Made by a program: the position numbers and the translations under genes. The notes below the pieces were generated by a model. That model had not been told where the DNA came from and made no database searches. It saw only the letters and a program-made list of their open reading frames with translations. 64,000 nt of DNA from positions 1,017,001-1,081,000 of the forward strand of contig CP119309.1 in the NCBI GenBank assembly GCA_029203145.1, written 5' to 3'. The stretch comes from Candidatus Brevundimonas phytovorans. Its GTDB lineage: Bacteria; Pseudomonadota; Alphaproteobacteria; Caulobacterales; Caulobacteraceae. This document shows positions 34,811 to 44,259 of the stretch, piece after piece (positions within the stretch are counted from its first letter, which is position 1; each line of letters starts with the position of its first letter).

Positions 34811-35992
34811 TCAGGCGTGCAGGGCGCCGCGGGCTTCGCGGGGCAGGCCCAGGGCGCGTTCGGCGATGATGTTGCGCTGGATCTGGTTGGTGCCGGCGTA
34901 GATGGTCTCGGCACGCGACATCAGATGCATGTGGGTCAGGGCGTTGAAGTCAGCTTCACCCGTGCCGATCTGACCCGACAGACCCTGAACATCCATGGCC
35001 AGTTCGCCCAGCGAGCGATGCCATAGCGCCCAGTAGAGCTTGTAGGTATAGGCGCCCGAGGTCGGGGTCTGCGGGTCCTGATTGGCCAGCATCCGCAGGG
35101 CGCTGGCGCGCATGACGGTCAGGCCGACATGGGCCTTGGCCAGGCGCTGACGGATCAAGGGCGAGCGCGCCGCGCCATTGGTTTTTGCGAGGGCGACCAG
35201 CTCTTCCAGCTCGTTCCTGAAATGCATCTGCTGGCCCAGGGTCGAGACGCCGCGCTCGAAGGCCAGGGTGGCCATGGCGACCTTCCAGCCCTCGCCCGGC
35301 TGGCCGACGATGTTCTCGGCCGCCGTCTCGGCGTTGTCGAAGAAGACCTCGTTGAACTCGGCCTCGCCGGTCATCTGGCGGATGGGGCGGACGGTGACGC
35401 CGGGCTGATCCATCGGCACCAGCAGATAGGCCAGGCCGCTGGCTCCGCGCGTGCCGGAATCGGCGCGGCAGATGACGAAGACCCAGTCCGAGAACTGGGC
35501 CATCGAGGTCCAGACCTTCTGGCCGTTGATGATCCAGCGACCGTCCTTCAGCCAGGCGGTGGTGCGCACGTTCGACAGGTCCGACCCCGCGTTGGGTTCG
35601 GAATAGCCCTGGCACCAGATGTCGGCGCCCGAGGCGATGCCGGGCAGGAACTGCTGCTTCTGCTTTTCCGTGCCGTGCAGCAGAAGGGTCGGCCCGGCCA
35701 GCTCGACGCCGATGTGTCCGATGCGCGAGGGCGCTTTGGCGCGGGCGTATTCCTCGGCGAAGATGACCTGTTCCGCGATGCTGGCGCCGCGACCGCCCCA
35801 TGCCTCGGGCCAGCCGATGCAGCCGTAGCGCGCCTCGCCCAGCGCGGCCTCCCATTCCCGGCGTTCGGCAATGGCGTCGACGTGGTTGTTCAGCCCGCGC
35901 AGGTGGGCGAAGGGGCCGGACAGCTGCTCGTCCAGCCAGGTTGCGACCTGACGACGAAAGCCCTCGTGTTCGGGTGCGAAATTGCGGCTCAT
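34811..35992 (-). CDS. fadE30: Acyl-CoA dehydrogenase, FadE30-like
   Basis: 393 residues. Acyl-CoA dehydrogenase family: WCQGYSEPNAGSDLSNV and NGQKVWTSMAQFSDWVF for FAD and substrate, TGEAEFNEVFFDNA, FERGVSTLGQQ, and IYAGTNQIQRNIIAERALG. Phrases match mycobacterial FadE30 (ELWCQGYSEPGAGSD, TAEFNEVFF, FERGVSTLGQQ), which dehydrogenates the propionyl side chain of HIP-CoA. As in FadE30, the usual Y-E-G-T Glu is replaced (Y-A-G-T here), so the base must come from elsewhere. Last gene of the minus operon. Confidence 0.85.
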   Translation of the reverse strand: MSRNFAPEHEGFRRQVATWLDEQLSGPFAHLRGLNNHVDAIAERREWEAALGEARYGCIGWPEAWGGRGASIAEQVIFAEEYARAKAPSRIGHIGVELAGPTLLLHGTEKQKQQFLPGIASGADIWCQGYSEPNAGSDLSNVRTTAWLKDGRWIINGQKVWTSMAQFSDWVFVICRADSGTRGASGLAYLLVPMDQPGVTVRPIRQMTGEAEFNEVFFDNAETAAENIVGQPGEGWKVAMATLAFERGVSTLGQQMHFRNELEELVALAKTNGAARSPLIRQRLAKAHVGLTVMRASALRMLANQDPQTPTSGAYTYKLYWALWHRSLGELAMDVQGLSGQIGTGEADFNALTHMHLMSRAETIYAGTNQIQRNIIAERALGLPREARGALHA

Positions 35993-36001
35993 CCCAGCCT
36001 C

Positions 36002-36325
36002 CTAGATGGCTTCGGCGATGGTCAGGGTCAGGCCGTCCAGGGCGTCGCTCATCTGGATCTGGCAGGCGAGACGCGATGTGGGACGGACCTCGATCAGGTC
36101 GCCGATGGCCTCGATCATCTCGCGCTCGTCGCCCTCGGCCTGGGTCAGCTTGGCCAGCCAGGCGTCGTCGACATAGACGTGGCAGCTGCCGCACGAACAG
36201 GCGCCGCCGCAAGTGCCCTCGACCGTGGTGCCGCCGTCGCGCAGGGCTTCCATCAGCCGCCGCCCGGACGGAACCTCCAGCGCCAGTTGCCGGCCGTCCT
36301 GCTGGGTCACGAAGATCTGGGGCAT
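36002..36325 (-). CDS. [2Fe-2S] ferredoxin, adrenodoxin type
   Basis: 107 residues from the ATG at 36325, which shares a base with the thiolase stop (TGATG). Cluster ligands in GTCGGACSCGSCHVYV and RLACQIQMS give C-x5-C-x2-C and a distal Cys. Such ferredoxins pass electrons from an FAD reductase to P450s or Rieske oxygenases; the FAD reductase at 55953 and the Rieske protein at 28614 are the obvious partners in this window. Embedded in the ring C/D operon. Confidence 0.9.
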   Translation of the reverse strand: MPQIFVTQQDGRQLALEVPSGRRLMEALRDGGTTVEGTCGGACSCGSCHVYVDDAWLAKLTQAEGDEREMIEAIGDLIEVRPTSRLACQIQMSDALDGLTLTIAEAI

Positions 36326-37527
36326 CAGAACACCTCGAACAGGGCGGCGGCGCCCATGCCGCCGCCGACGCACATGGTCACGACGGCGTGCTTGACGCCG
36401 CGACGCTTGCCTTCAAACAGAACGTGGGCCGCCGTGCGCACCCCGGTCATGCCGAAGGGGTGGCCCACCGCGATGGCCCCGCCGTCGACATTGAACAGTT
36501 CCGGGTCGATTCCCAGAGTGTCGCGGCAATAGAGGGCCTGACAGGCGAAGGCCTCGTTCAGCTCCCACAGACCGATGCCGGAGACTTTCAGTCCGTGACG
36601 GGCCAGCAGCCGGGGCACGGCGAAGACCGGGCCGATGCCCATTTCGTCGGGGCGGCAGCCGGCGACGCTCATGCCCAGACAGGCGCCGAGCGGCGACAGG
36701 CCCGCGCGCTCGGCGGCGGCGGCCTCCATCAGCACCACGGCGGCGGCGCCGTCCGACAGCTGCGAAGCGTTGCCTGCGGTGATGTGGCGGCCCTGCTTGA
36801 TGATGTCGCCGTCCTTGAACACCGGCTCCAGCGCTGCGAGGTTTTCCAGCGTGGTCGAGGCGCGCGGGCCTTCGTCGGCGGTCAGGGTGACAGTCTCATG
36901 GCTGATCGCCCCGGTGGCCTTGTCCACGACCTGCTTGCGCGTGGTCAGGGGCGCCAGTTCGGTGGCGAAGCGGCCCGCGGCCTGGGCGGCGGCGGTGCGC
37001 CGCTGACTCTCGAAGCTGTACTGATCCTGCGCCTCGCGGCTGATCCCATAGCGGTCGGCGACCAGTTCGGCGGTCTCGATCATCTGCATATACATATGCG
37101 GCGAATGGGCGAGGACGCTCTCGTTGCGGGCGCGATAGGCGTTCTTGTGCTTGTTCTGGGTCAGGGTGATGGACTCGACCCCGCCCGCGACCACGATTTC
37201 CATGCCGTCGTCGCGCACCTGTTTTGAAGCCGTGGCGATAGCCATCAGGCCCGAGGCGCACATCCGGTCAACAGCCATGCCGGCGACGCTGTCGGGGAAG
37301 CCGGCGGCGGCGGCGGTCAGGCGGCCGATGTTGTAGCCTTGCGTGCCTTGCTGGGCGGCGCAGCCGACGATGACGTCCTCGATGCTGGCGGGATCGACGC
37401 CCGCCCGGCGCACGGCCTCGGCGGCGACATGGCCGGACAGGGCCGTGGCTTCGGTGTCGTTGAAGGCGCCGCGATAGGCCTTGGCGATCGGGGTGCGGGC
37501 GGCGCTGACGATGACGGCTTGGCGCAT
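36325..37527 (-). CDS. Thiolase (acetyl-CoA C-acyltransferase)
   Basis: 400 residues. Nucleophile Cys in [15 protein letters not shown], then [28 protein letters not shown] with the active His region, [16 protein letters not shown] and the second Cys in [15 protein letters not shown]. Degradative-type thiolase that releases acetyl- or propionyl-CoA from beta-ketoacyl-CoA. Distinct from the fadA6-like thiolase at 40868, so two cleavage steps are probably served by separate enzymes. Confidence 0.9.
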   Translation of the reverse strand: MRQAVIVSAARTPIAKAYRGAFNDTEATALSGHVAAEAVRRAGVDPASIEDVIVGCAAQQGTQGYNIGRLTAAAAGFPDSVAGMAVDRMCASGLMAIATASKQVRDDGMEIVVAGGVESITLTQNKHKNAYRARNESVLAHSPHMYMQMIETAELVADRYGISREAQDQYSFESQRRTAAAQAAGRFATELAPLTTRKQVVDKATGAISHETVTLTADEGPRASTTLENLAALEPVFKDGDIIKQGRHITAGNASQLSDGAAAVVLMEAAAAERAGLSPLGACLGMSVAGCRPDEMGIGPVFAVPRLLARHGLKVSGIGLWELNEAFACQALYCRDTLGIDPELFNVDGGAIAVGHPFGMTGVRTAAHVLFEGKRRGVKHAVVTMCVGGGMGAAALFEVF

Positions 37528-37536
37528 GAAATCTCT

Positions 37537-37992
37537 TTACGGATAATAGCGGCTGATGGCGTCGAGGACGCAGGCCGGCTTGGCCTCGCCCTCGATCTCG
37601 ATGGTGATGCGGACGGTGGCCTGGACCGATCCGGCCTTGGCTTCCTCGGCGTGCAGCAGGACGCCCGAGCCGCGCAGACGCGATCCGACCCGGACGGGGG
37701 CGAGAAAGCGGATGTTGTCGCAGCCGACGTTTACGCCCACCGAAAAGCCCTGCACCTCGATGATCTGGGGCAGGAAGAGGTTGGCCAGCGACACGGTCAG
37801 ATAGCCGTGGGCGATGGTGGCGCCGAAGGGGCCGCTCCTGGCGCGTTCGGGATCGACGTGGATCCACTGGTCGTCGCCGGTGACGTGGGCGAAGCCGTCG
37901 ATCCGGTCCTGATCGATCTCGACCCAGTCGCTGACGCTGAGCGCTTCGTCGCTCAGGCCCAGCATGGCCTGTGGGGTCTCAAAGACGCGCAT
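37537..37992 (-). CDS. MaoC-like enoyl-CoA hydratase
   Basis: 151 residues from the ATG at 37992; longer in-frame starts run into the SDR gene. Hot-dog fold with hydratase 2 motif GDDQWIHVDPERA ... GPFGATIAHGYLTVSL supplying Asp and His. Hydrates trans-2-enoyl-CoA to the (R)-3-hydroxy form. Lies 5 bases after ipdF. Probably the hydration step of HIP side-chain beta-oxidation or of a later open-chain intermediate. Confidence 0.85.
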   Translation of the reverse strand: MRVFETPQAMLGLSDEALSVSDWVEIDQDRIDGFAHVTGDDQWIHVDPERARSGPFGATIAHGYLTVSLANLFLPQIIEVQGFSVGVNVGCDNIRFLAPVRVGSRLRGSGVLLHAEEAKAGSVQATVRITIEIEGEAKPACVLDAISRYYP

Positions 37993-37997
37993 CCGGC

Positions 37998-38777
37998 TCA
38001 GGCCCGCTGGCTCGAGACCGACAGCACTTCGCCGGCCATGTAGGACGACAGGTCCGAGGCCAGGAACAGCATGGCGTTGGCCACTTCCCAGACCTCGGCG
38101 GGACGGCCAAAGGCCTCCTGCGCCGCCAGCGACTGCAGCAGTTCCGGCGTCGTTACCTTGGCCAGGAAGGCGTGCATGGCGATGGAGGGGGCGACGGCGT
38201 TGATGCGCACGCCATGCTCGGCGGCTTCCAGCGCCGAACAGCGGGTGAAGGCCATGACCCCGGCCTTGGCGGCGGCGTAGTGGGCCTGAAGCTTCTGCGC
38301 TCGCCAGCCCAGAACCGAGGCGTTGTTGACCACGGCGCCGGCGCCTTGGGCGTACATGATCGGCAGGAAGGCGCGGCTCATGCGGAAGACGCTGGTCAGA
38401 GTCACGTCGATGACGCGGGCCCATTCGCCGTCGGCCATGTCCACTACGGCGGTCGAGCCGCCCAATCCGGCGTTGTTGACCAGGACATCGACCCGGCCCA
38501 GCGCCTCGACCGCGCGGGCGGCCAGGGCCTGGACCTCGGCCTCGACGGTGACGTTGCACAACTGGGTGGCCGGGCGCTGGCCGACGGCGGCCTCGATGGC
38601 GTCGGCGGCCTCGTTCAGGCGACGCTCATGCAGGTCGCTGATCAGTAGGGTCGCGCCTTCCTCGGCGAAGCGCTTGGCGACGGAAAAGCCGATGCCGGTG
38701 CCGGCGGCGGCGGTGATGACGGCGGTCTTGCCCTGCAACAGGTTGCGAGCGACCGGATAGGGCGGGGCAGGGGTCAT
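37998..38777 (-). CDS. ipdF: IpdF-like short-chain dehydrogenase
   Basis: 259 residues. TAAAGTGIGFSVAKRFAEEG is the unusual cofactor loop of IpdF (TAAAGTGIG in Rv3559c), followed by ISDLHERRL, LVNNAGLGG, VVNNASVLGWRAQKLQAHYA and AAKAGVMAFTRCSALEAAEHG, all close to the mycobacterial protein. IpdF acts on CoA thioesters of the steroid C/D ring remnant, interconverting a hydroxyl and ketone. Overlaps the preceding dehydrogenase by 4 bases. Confidence 0.88.
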   Translation of the reverse strand: MTPAPPYPVARNLLQGKTAVITAAAGTGIGFSVAKRFAEEGATLLISDLHERRLNEAADAIEAAVGQRPATQLCNVTVEAEVQALAARAVEALGRVDVLVNNAGLGGSTAVVDMADGEWARVIDVTLTSVFRMSRAFLPIMYAQGAGAVVNNASVLGWRAQKLQAHYAAAKAGVMAFTRCSALEAAEHGVRINAVAPSIAMHAFLAKVTTPELLQSLAAQEAFGRPAEVWEVANAMLFLASDLSSYMAGEVLSVSSQRA

Positions 38778-39934
38778 GTGGCGGGCTCCGACGCCTCGTC
38801 CAGACCCATCAGGCCGGCGACGGCTTCGTAGTGATGTGAGGGGCCGCCCAGCAGGGCGGCGCTGGCGCGGGCGCGCTTGAAATAGAGATGGGCGTCATGC
38901 TCCCAGGTGAAGCCTATGCCGCCGTGGATCTGGATGGCGTCGCCCGCGCATTGCAGGAAGGCCTCGGAGCAGCAGGCCCCGGCGACAGCGGCGGCCTCTT
39001 CCATCTCGTCCGGCACATCCAGCAGACGCACGGCGTAATAGAGGGCCGAACGGGCGGATTCCACGGCCATCATCATGTCGGCCAGCTTGTGCTTGATGGC
39101 CTGGAACGAGCCGATGACGCGGCCGAACTGGACCCGTTGCTTGGCGTATTCAGTGGTGATTTCCAGCGTCCGCTCGGCCCCGCCCAGCTGCTCGGCGGCC
39201 AGCATGACGGTTCCGACTGCCAGCATTCGGCGGATGGCGTAGGCCGCCTGGCCGGGCGCGCCCAGCAGGGCGTCGTCGCTGACGCGGACTTGATCAAAGC
39301 GCACGCGGCTGAAGGGTCGGGTCAGGTCCAGACTGGTCAGGCGCTCGACGCTGATCCCTGGCCTGTCGGCGGCGAGGGCGAGCAGGCTCAGACCCTCCCA
39401 GCCCGTCGTCCCTTCGATCCGGGCGATGACGATCAGCAGATTGGCGGCGTGGCCCATCAGGACGTATTCGGCGGTCCCGTTCAGCGTCCAGCCGTCGCCG
39501 TCCGCCGTCAGATGGATGGCGACATCGCCGGGAACGGGCGCGCCGCTGGCGCCGGTCAGGCAGACGGCGGCGCGGATTTCGCCCTCGATCAGCCGGGGCA
39601 GGAACTCGGCCTGGCGCGCTTCGCAGCCCGCCGACATCAGGGCGGGCAGGGCCAGACCCAGGGTGGGAAACAGCGGGGCCGCCGTCAGGGTGCGTCCGGC
39701 CTCTTCATGTAGGATGGCCAGCTCGACCAGGCCCAGGTCGCTGCCGCCGAAGCGTTCCGGCGCAGCGACGCCCAGCCAGCCCATTTCCTGGGCCATGGCG
39801 CGCCACTGTTCAGCGTCCCAGCCGTCGGCGGATTCGATGGCGGCGCGCAGGCGGGCCGAACTGCCGTGTTCGTCCAGAAACGCCCGGGCGCTTTCCGCGA
39901 TGGCCAGTTGTTCGTCGCTGAGGGTGATGTTCAT
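38774..39934 (-). CDS. Acyl-CoA dehydrogenase, probable non-catalytic-type subunit
   Basis: 386 residues from the ATG at 39934. Family marks: FGGSDLGLVELAILHEEAGR, YAKQRVQFGRVIGSFQAIKH, and IQIHGGIGFTWEHDAHLYFK. The region that carries FAD contacts is kept, but no Y-E-G-T catalytic Glu motif occurs, as in the partner chains of alpha2beta2 steroid acyl-CoA dehydrogenases. It likely pairs with one of the FadE30-type chains of the operon (34811 or 43088). Which pair is inference. Confidence 0.8.
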   Translation of the reverse strand: MNITLSDEQLAIAESARAFLDEHGSSARLRAAIESADGWDAEQWRAMAQEMGWLGVAAPERFGGSDLGLVELAILHEEAGRTLTAAPLFPTLGLALPALMSAGCEARQAEFLPRLIEGEIRAAVCLTGASGAPVPGDVAIHLTADGDGWTLNGTAEYVLMGHAANLLIVIARIEGTTGWEGLSLLALAADRPGISVERLTSLDLTRPFSRVRFDQVRVSDDALLGAPGQAAYAIRRMLAVGTVMLAAEQLGGAERTLEITTEYAKQRVQFGRVIGSFQAIKHKLADMMMAVESARSALYYAVRLLDVPDEMEEAAAVAGACCSEAFLQCAGDAIQIHGGIGFTWEHDAHLYFKRARASAALLGGPSHHYEAVAGLMGLDEASEPAT

Positions 39935-39944
39935 CCGCCCGCCC

Positions 39945-40856
39945 TCAGCCCGCGCCATAGACGGCTTGCGCCGGGGTGCGCTGGGCCAACAGGTCTTGGA
40001 CGACGGCGCCGACCTCGGACGGACGCCAGCGGCGGGCCTGGTCCACGCCGGGGCCGTTGCGCCAGCCTTCGGACAGCATGATTCGCCCGCCCTGCAGTTC
40101 GAAGACCTGGCCCGTCACCTCGGCGGACTGGGCGCTGGCCAGCCAGACGACGGTCGGTGCGACGTTGGCGGGATCGTTGGCGTCGAAACCGTCCTCGGGC
40201 GCCTGCATAGCGGCGGCGAAGGCGGTCTCGGTCATCCGGGTGCGCGCCGCCGGGGCGAGGGCGTTGGCGGTGATCCCATAGCGGCCCAGTTCGGCGGCTT
40301 GCACCAGGGTCAGGCTGGCGATGCCGCCCTTGGCCGCCGAATAGGCGCTCTGACCGATCGACCCCTGAAGGCCCGCGCCGGACGAGGTGTTGATGATGCG
40401 GGCGTCAGGATTGCGCCCCGCCTTCTGCTTGGCGCGCCAGTAGTCGACGGCGGCGCGGCTGACGCAGAAATGGCCGCGCAGGTGGACGCGCAGCACAGCG
40501 TCCCATTCCTCGGGCGTGCAGGAGACGAACATCCGGTCGCGCACGAAGCCGGCGTTGTTGACCACGGCGTGCAGGTCGCCAAAGGCGTCGAGCGCCGTCT
40601 GGACCATGCGCTGCCCCCCCTCGACCTCGGTCACGTCGTCGGTGTTGGCGACGGCCTTGCCGCCCGCCGCAATGATCTGATCGACCACGGCCTGAGCCGC
40701 GCCGACCATCTGAGCGGCCTCGCCGTGCGTGCCGACGCCCAGGTCATTGACGACGACCTTCGCCCCCTCGGCGGCTAGAGCCAGGGCGTAGGCCCGGCCC
40801 AACCCGCCGCCCGCGCCCGTGACGATGACCACGCGGCCTTCACAGATACCGAACAT
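39945..40856 (-). CDS. Short-chain dehydrogenase (MFE2-type, HIP cluster)
   Basis: 303 residues from the ATG at 40856. VIVTGAGGGLGRAYALALAA and VVVNDLGVGTHG are the signature of multifunctional-enzyme type 2 hydroxyacyl-CoA dehydrogenases. Then VVNNAGFVRDRMF, TSSGAGLQGSIGQSAYSAAK and ANALAPAARTRMTE. Closely resembles SDRs of mycobacterial KstR2 regulons (Rv3548c type). Likely oxidises a 3-hydroxyacyl-CoA to the ketoacyl-CoA for a thiolase; it lies next to the fadA6-like gene. Confidence 0.85.
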   Translation of the reverse strand: MFGICEGRVVIVTGAGGGLGRAYALALAAEGAKVVVNDLGVGTHGEAAQMVGAAQAVVDQIIAAGGKAVANTDDVTEVEGGQRMVQTALDAFGDLHAVVNNAGFVRDRMFVSCTPEEWDAVLRVHLRGHFCVSRAAVDYWRAKQKAGRNPDARIINTSSGAGLQGSIGQSAYSAAKGGIASLTLVQAAELGRYGITANALAPAARTRMTETAFAAAMQAPEDGFDANDPANVAPTVVWLASAQSAEVTGQVFELQGGRIMLSEGWRNGPGVDQARRWRPSEVGAVVQDLLAQRTPAQAVYGAG

Positions 40857-40867
40857 GGACGCTTCCC

Positions 40868-42019
40868 TCACAGACGCTCGATGATGGTGACATTGGCCTG
40901 ACCGCCGCCCTCGCACATGGTCTGGAGGGCGTAGCGGCCGCCACGGCGCTCCAGTTCGTTGAGCATGGTGGTCATGATGCGCGCTCCGGTGGCCCCCAGC
41001 GGGTGGCCGAGCGCAATGGCGCCGCCGTTGACGTTGACCCGGTCGCGCGGAATGCCGAGCTCCTTCATCCAAGCCATGGCGACCGAGGCGAAGGCCTCGT
41101 TGCACTCGAAAAGGTCGATGTCCTCGATCCTCAGGCCGGTCTTTTCCAGCGCGTGGCCGGTGGCCGGGATCGGCGCGGTCAGCATCCAGATCGGGTCATC
41201 GCCGCGCACTGAGATGTGGTGGATGCGGGCGCGAGGCTTCAGGCCGTGATCCTTCACGGCTTTAGGCGAGGCGATCAGCAGGGCGGCGGCGCCGTCGGCG
41301 GTCTGGCTGGCCACGGCGGCGGTGATGCGGCCGCCGGGCGTCAGCGGCTGAAGCGTCGCCATCTTTTCCAGCGAGGTCTGGCGCGGGGTCTCGTCGCGCG
41401 TCACGCCTTCCAGCGGGATGATCTCGTTGTCGAAACGTCCGGCCTCGGCGGCGTCGAGCGCGCGCTGATGGCTCTCCAGCGCGAATTGCTCCATCTCGGC
41501 GCGGCTGATGTTCCATTTGTCGCCAATCATTTCGGCCGAGCGGAACTGGCCGACCTCCTGTTCGCCATAGCGGGCCCGCCAGCCGGTCGAGCCGCGGAAG
41601 GGGTCGGCGAAGCCATAGGCCTGGCCGGCCAGCATGGCCGCCGAGATCGGGATGGCGTTCATGTTCTGCACGCCGCCGGCGACGACCAGATCCTGGGTTC
41701 CGCTCATCACGCCCTGGGCCGCGAAATGCACCGCCTGCTGGGCCGATCCGCACTGGCGGTCGATGGTCACGCCGGGGACGTGTTCGGGCAGGCCCGCCGC
41801 CAGCCAGCAAGAGCGGGCGATGTCGCCGGCCTGAGAACCGATGGTGTCGCAGCAGCCGAAGACCACGTCCTCGACCGCCCCGGGATCGACCCCGACGCGC
41901 GCCATCAGGGCCGACAGGACGTGGGCGCCCAGATCGGCCGAATGGACGTGAGCCAGTCCGCCCTTCTTGCGCCCGACCGGGGTGCGGACAGCGTCGATGA
42001 TATAGGCCTCATGCGGCAT
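40868..42019 (-). CDS. fadA6: FadA6-like thiolase
   Basis: 383 residues. EAYIIDAVRTPVGRKKGGL, nucleophile Cys in TIDRQCGSAQQAVHFAAQ, AGGVQNMNAIPISAAM, EKWNxSREEME-like stretch (DKWNISRAEMEQFAL), HGLKPRARIHHIS, GGAIALGHPLGATGAR and LQTMCEGGGQANVTIIERL. These follow mycobacterial FadA6 nearly phrase by phrase. FadA6 cleaves a late ketoacyl-CoA after ring C opening. Overlaps the upstream dehydrogenase by 11 bases. Confidence 0.88.
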   Translation of the reverse strand: MPHEAYIIDAVRTPVGRKKGGLAHVHSADLGAHVLSALMARVGVDPGAVEDVVFGCCDTIGSQAGDIARSCWLAAGLPEHVPGVTIDRQCGSAQQAVHFAAQGVMSGTQDLVVAGGVQNMNAIPISAAMLAGQAYGFADPFRGSTGWRARYGEQEVGQFRSAEMIGDKWNISRAEMEQFALESHQRALDAAEAGRFDNEIIPLEGVTRDETPRQTSLEKMATLQPLTPGGRITAAVASQTADGAAALLIASPKAVKDHGLKPRARIHHISVRGDDPIWMLTAPIPATGHALEKTGLRIEDIDLFECNEAFASVAMAWMKELGIPRDRVNVNGGAIALGHPLGATGARIMTTMLNELERRGGRYALQTMCEGGGQANVTIIERL

Positions 42020-43085
42020 GGGCGGCGTCTTCCTTCAGGGCGGCCCAGGCGAAGCTGTGGTCGATGTCGGGGGAGGAGAGGGCGCGCGTCTTGACCCGCG
42101 CGCGGTGGAAGCTTTCGTCGCCCCAGGCGCCGGTCAGCGCCAGGCCGCGCTTCAACAGGAAGTGGACGTCCACCTCCCACGAATAGCCCATGGCCCCGTG
42201 GACCTGGATGGCGGTGCGGGCGGCCAGAGACGCGGCCTCGGTTGCGGCCAGCTTGGCGTGCGAGGCGCGGGCGCGCGACAGGGCGTTGTCGGCGGCGCGC
42301 TCGGTCGCGGCGGCGAAGACGACGGGGCGGGCGAACTCGATCTTGACCTGAGCCGTGGCCAGCAGGTGCTTGACCGCCTGATTGACGCCGATGGGCTTGC
42401 CGAACTGGGTGCGTTCCTTGGCGTAGTCGACGGCCAGTTCGACGTTGCGTCCCGCCAGACCGATGCACTGGGCGGCGGCGAAGATGGCGCCGCGCTCGAA
42501 GGCGATCTCCAGCAAGGGGGCCGCCGTCGCGTCGGCAGCGATCAGGGTGTCGGCGGACGGCGTCCAGACCACGCGCGACAGGCGACGGAAGGGATCGATG
42601 CTGGGTTGAGCGATCAGTTCAACCGCCGAGCGCTCGACCAGATGCAGGGCGCCGTCGTGGACCAGCAACAGGGCGCCCGCCGTCTCGGCGTCGGCGATGA
42701 AGGGATTGGAAGGGTGGCCCAAGGCCACGGTCGTCTCGCCCGCCAGCGCCTTGTCCAGCCACTCAGTCGCGCGCGGATGATCGACCGCCGCCAGCAGGGG
42801 CAGGACCACGCCCGCCAGTTCGACCAGAGGCTCGGGCAGGTCGGCGTGGCCACAGGCTTGAGCGATCAGGACGAAGTCGATCTCGTCCAGACCCAGGCCG
42901 CCTCTGGCCTCAGGGACCATGACGCCGGTCAGGCCCAGATCGATAATCTGACGCCAGCGCGCATTGTCGCGCGCATGCCCGCTGTCCATCAGGCGGCGAA
43001 GATGCGCGCCCGTGCATTCGGCCCGCAGCAGGCTGCGAACGACCTCGGCGATGGCCTGTTGTTCGTCGGAGAAGGTGAAATCCAT
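42009..43085 (-). CDS. Acyl-CoA dehydrogenase, smaller partner subunit
   Basis: 358 residues from the ATG at 43085 (MDFTFSDEQQAIAEVV). Contains GVMVPEARGGLGLDEIDFVL, YAKERTQFGKPIGVNQAVKH and IQVHGAMGYSWEVDVHFLLK. Shorter than classical members and without the catalytic Glu motif, like the partner chains of heterotetrameric steroid dehydrogenases. It begins 2 bases after the larger dehydrogenase gene, so the two probably form an alpha2beta2 enzyme. Confidence 0.8.
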   Translation of the reverse strand: MDFTFSDEQQAIAEVVRSLLRAECTGAHLRRLMDSGHARDNARWRQIIDLGLTGVMVPEARGGLGLDEIDFVLIAQACGHADLPEPLVELAGVVLPLLAAVDHPRATEWLDKALAGETTVALGHPSNPFIADAETAGALLLVHDGALHLVERSAVELIAQPSIDPFRRLSRVVWTPSADTLIAADATAAPLLEIAFERGAIFAAAQCIGLAGRNVELAVDYAKERTQFGKPIGVNQAVKHLLATAQVKIEFARPVVFAAATERAADNALSRARASHAKLAATEAASLAARTAIQVHGAMGYSWEVDVHFLLKRGLALTGAWGDESFHRARVKTRALSSPDIDHSFAWAALKEDAAHAA

Positions 43086-43087
43086 GA

Positions 43088-44248
43088 TCAGCCTCTCGGC
43101 AGGCCGAGCAGGCGCTCGGCGATGATGTTGCGCTGGATCTCGTTTGATCCGGCGTAGATCGGCCCAGCCAGCGAGAACAGGTATCCGACCAGCCAATCGC
43201 CGGTTTCCTCGTCGTCGGGCGCGCTCGTCAACAGCTCGGCGCGCGGCCCCAGGATGGCCATGGCCGTCTGGTGCAGGGCGATGTCCATCTCGGACCAGAA
43301 GATCTTGTTGCAGCTGGCCTCGGCCCCGATCGTGCCGCCCGCCGTCAGGCGACAGGCCGTCGAATAGATCGACAGGGCATAGGCCTCGGCGTTCATCCAG
43401 GCCTGGGCCACGTCGCGCCCCAGCGCCGGATCGACCTCAGCTTCATGGCGGCGATAGAGGGCGGCCAGTCGGCGCGCGGCCTCCTGATAACGGGCCGGAC
43501 TGCGCAGCATCAGGCCGCGCTCGAACCCGGCGGTGGCCATGCAGACGTGCCAGCCCTGACCCTCTTCGCCCAGCCGGTTGGCGACGGGCACGCGGGCGTT
43601 CTCGAGGAAGATTTCGGCGAAGCCGGCCTCGCCGTCGATCTGCGGGATCGGCTGGACGCGGACGCCGGGCGTCTTCAGGTCCATCATCAGCAGGGACAGA
43701 CCCTTGTGCCGCGACGACCCCGCCTCGGTGCGGACCAGGACGAAGGCCCAGTCGGCGAAGACGGCGCGCGAGGACCAGATCTTGTGGCCGTTCAGGACAT
43801 AGTCGTCGCCGTCGATGACGGCGGTGGCGGCGACGGCGGCCAGGTCGCTGCCCGCCTGCGGCTCGGACCAGGCCTGGGCCCAGATTTCATCGCCGGCGGC
43901 CATGGCGGGCAGGAAGCGCGCCTTTTGCTCCGGCGTGCCGAACTCCATCAGGGTCGGGCCCAGCAGGAAGATGCCGTTCTGATTGACCCGGCCCGGCGCG
44001 CCCGCCCGGTAGTATTCCTCTTCGAAGATCAGCCACTGGACGAGGTCCAGCGCCCGGCCGCCATAGGCTTTCGGCCATGTCACCATGCCGAAATTGCCCC
44101 GGCTCAGGGTGCGCTCCCACTCGCGGTGGGCTTCGAAGCCTTCGACGGTGTCGAACGAGGGCAGGGGCTTGGCGGGCACATGGCCGGCCATCCAGGCGCG
44201 CACCTCGTGCCGAAAGGCCGTCTGCTCAGGGGTGTAACTCAGGTTCAC
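43088..44248 (-). CDS. Acyl-CoA dehydrogenase, larger partner subunit
   Basis: 386 residues from a GTG at 44248 (V-N-L-S-Y-T-P). AAG GT lies 8 bases upstream; longer in-frame starts overlap echA20. IWAQAWSEPQAGSDLAAVAA, NGHKIWSSRAVFADWAFVL, DGEAGFAEIFLENARVPVAN, FERGLMLRSPARYQEA and IYAGSNEIQRNIIAERLLG. Same Glu-to-Ala change (Y-A-G-S) as the fadE30-like chain. Likely dehydrogenates an intermediate after D-ring or C-ring opening (FadE31/32-like role). Coupled to the gene at 42009. Confidence 0.82.
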   Translation of the reverse strand: MNLSYTPEQTAFRHEVRAWMAGHVPAKPLPSFDTVEGFEAHREWERTLSRGNFGMVTWPKAYGGRALDLVQWLIFEEEYYRAGAPGRVNQNGIFLLGPTLMEFGTPEQKARFLPAMAAGDEIWAQAWSEPQAGSDLAAVAATAVIDGDDYVLNGHKIWSSRAVFADWAFVLVRTEAGSSRHKGLSLLMMDLKTPGVRVQPIPQIDGEAGFAEIFLENARVPVANRLGEEGQGWHVCMATAGFERGLMLRSPARYQEAARRLAALYRRHEAEVDPALGRDVAQAWMNAEAYALSIYSTACRLTAGGTIGAEASCNKIFWSEMDIALHQTAMAILGPRAELLTSAPDDEETGDWLVGYLFSLAGPIYAGSNEIQRNIIAERLLGLPRG

Positions 44249-44259
44249 TGGGAGGACCT

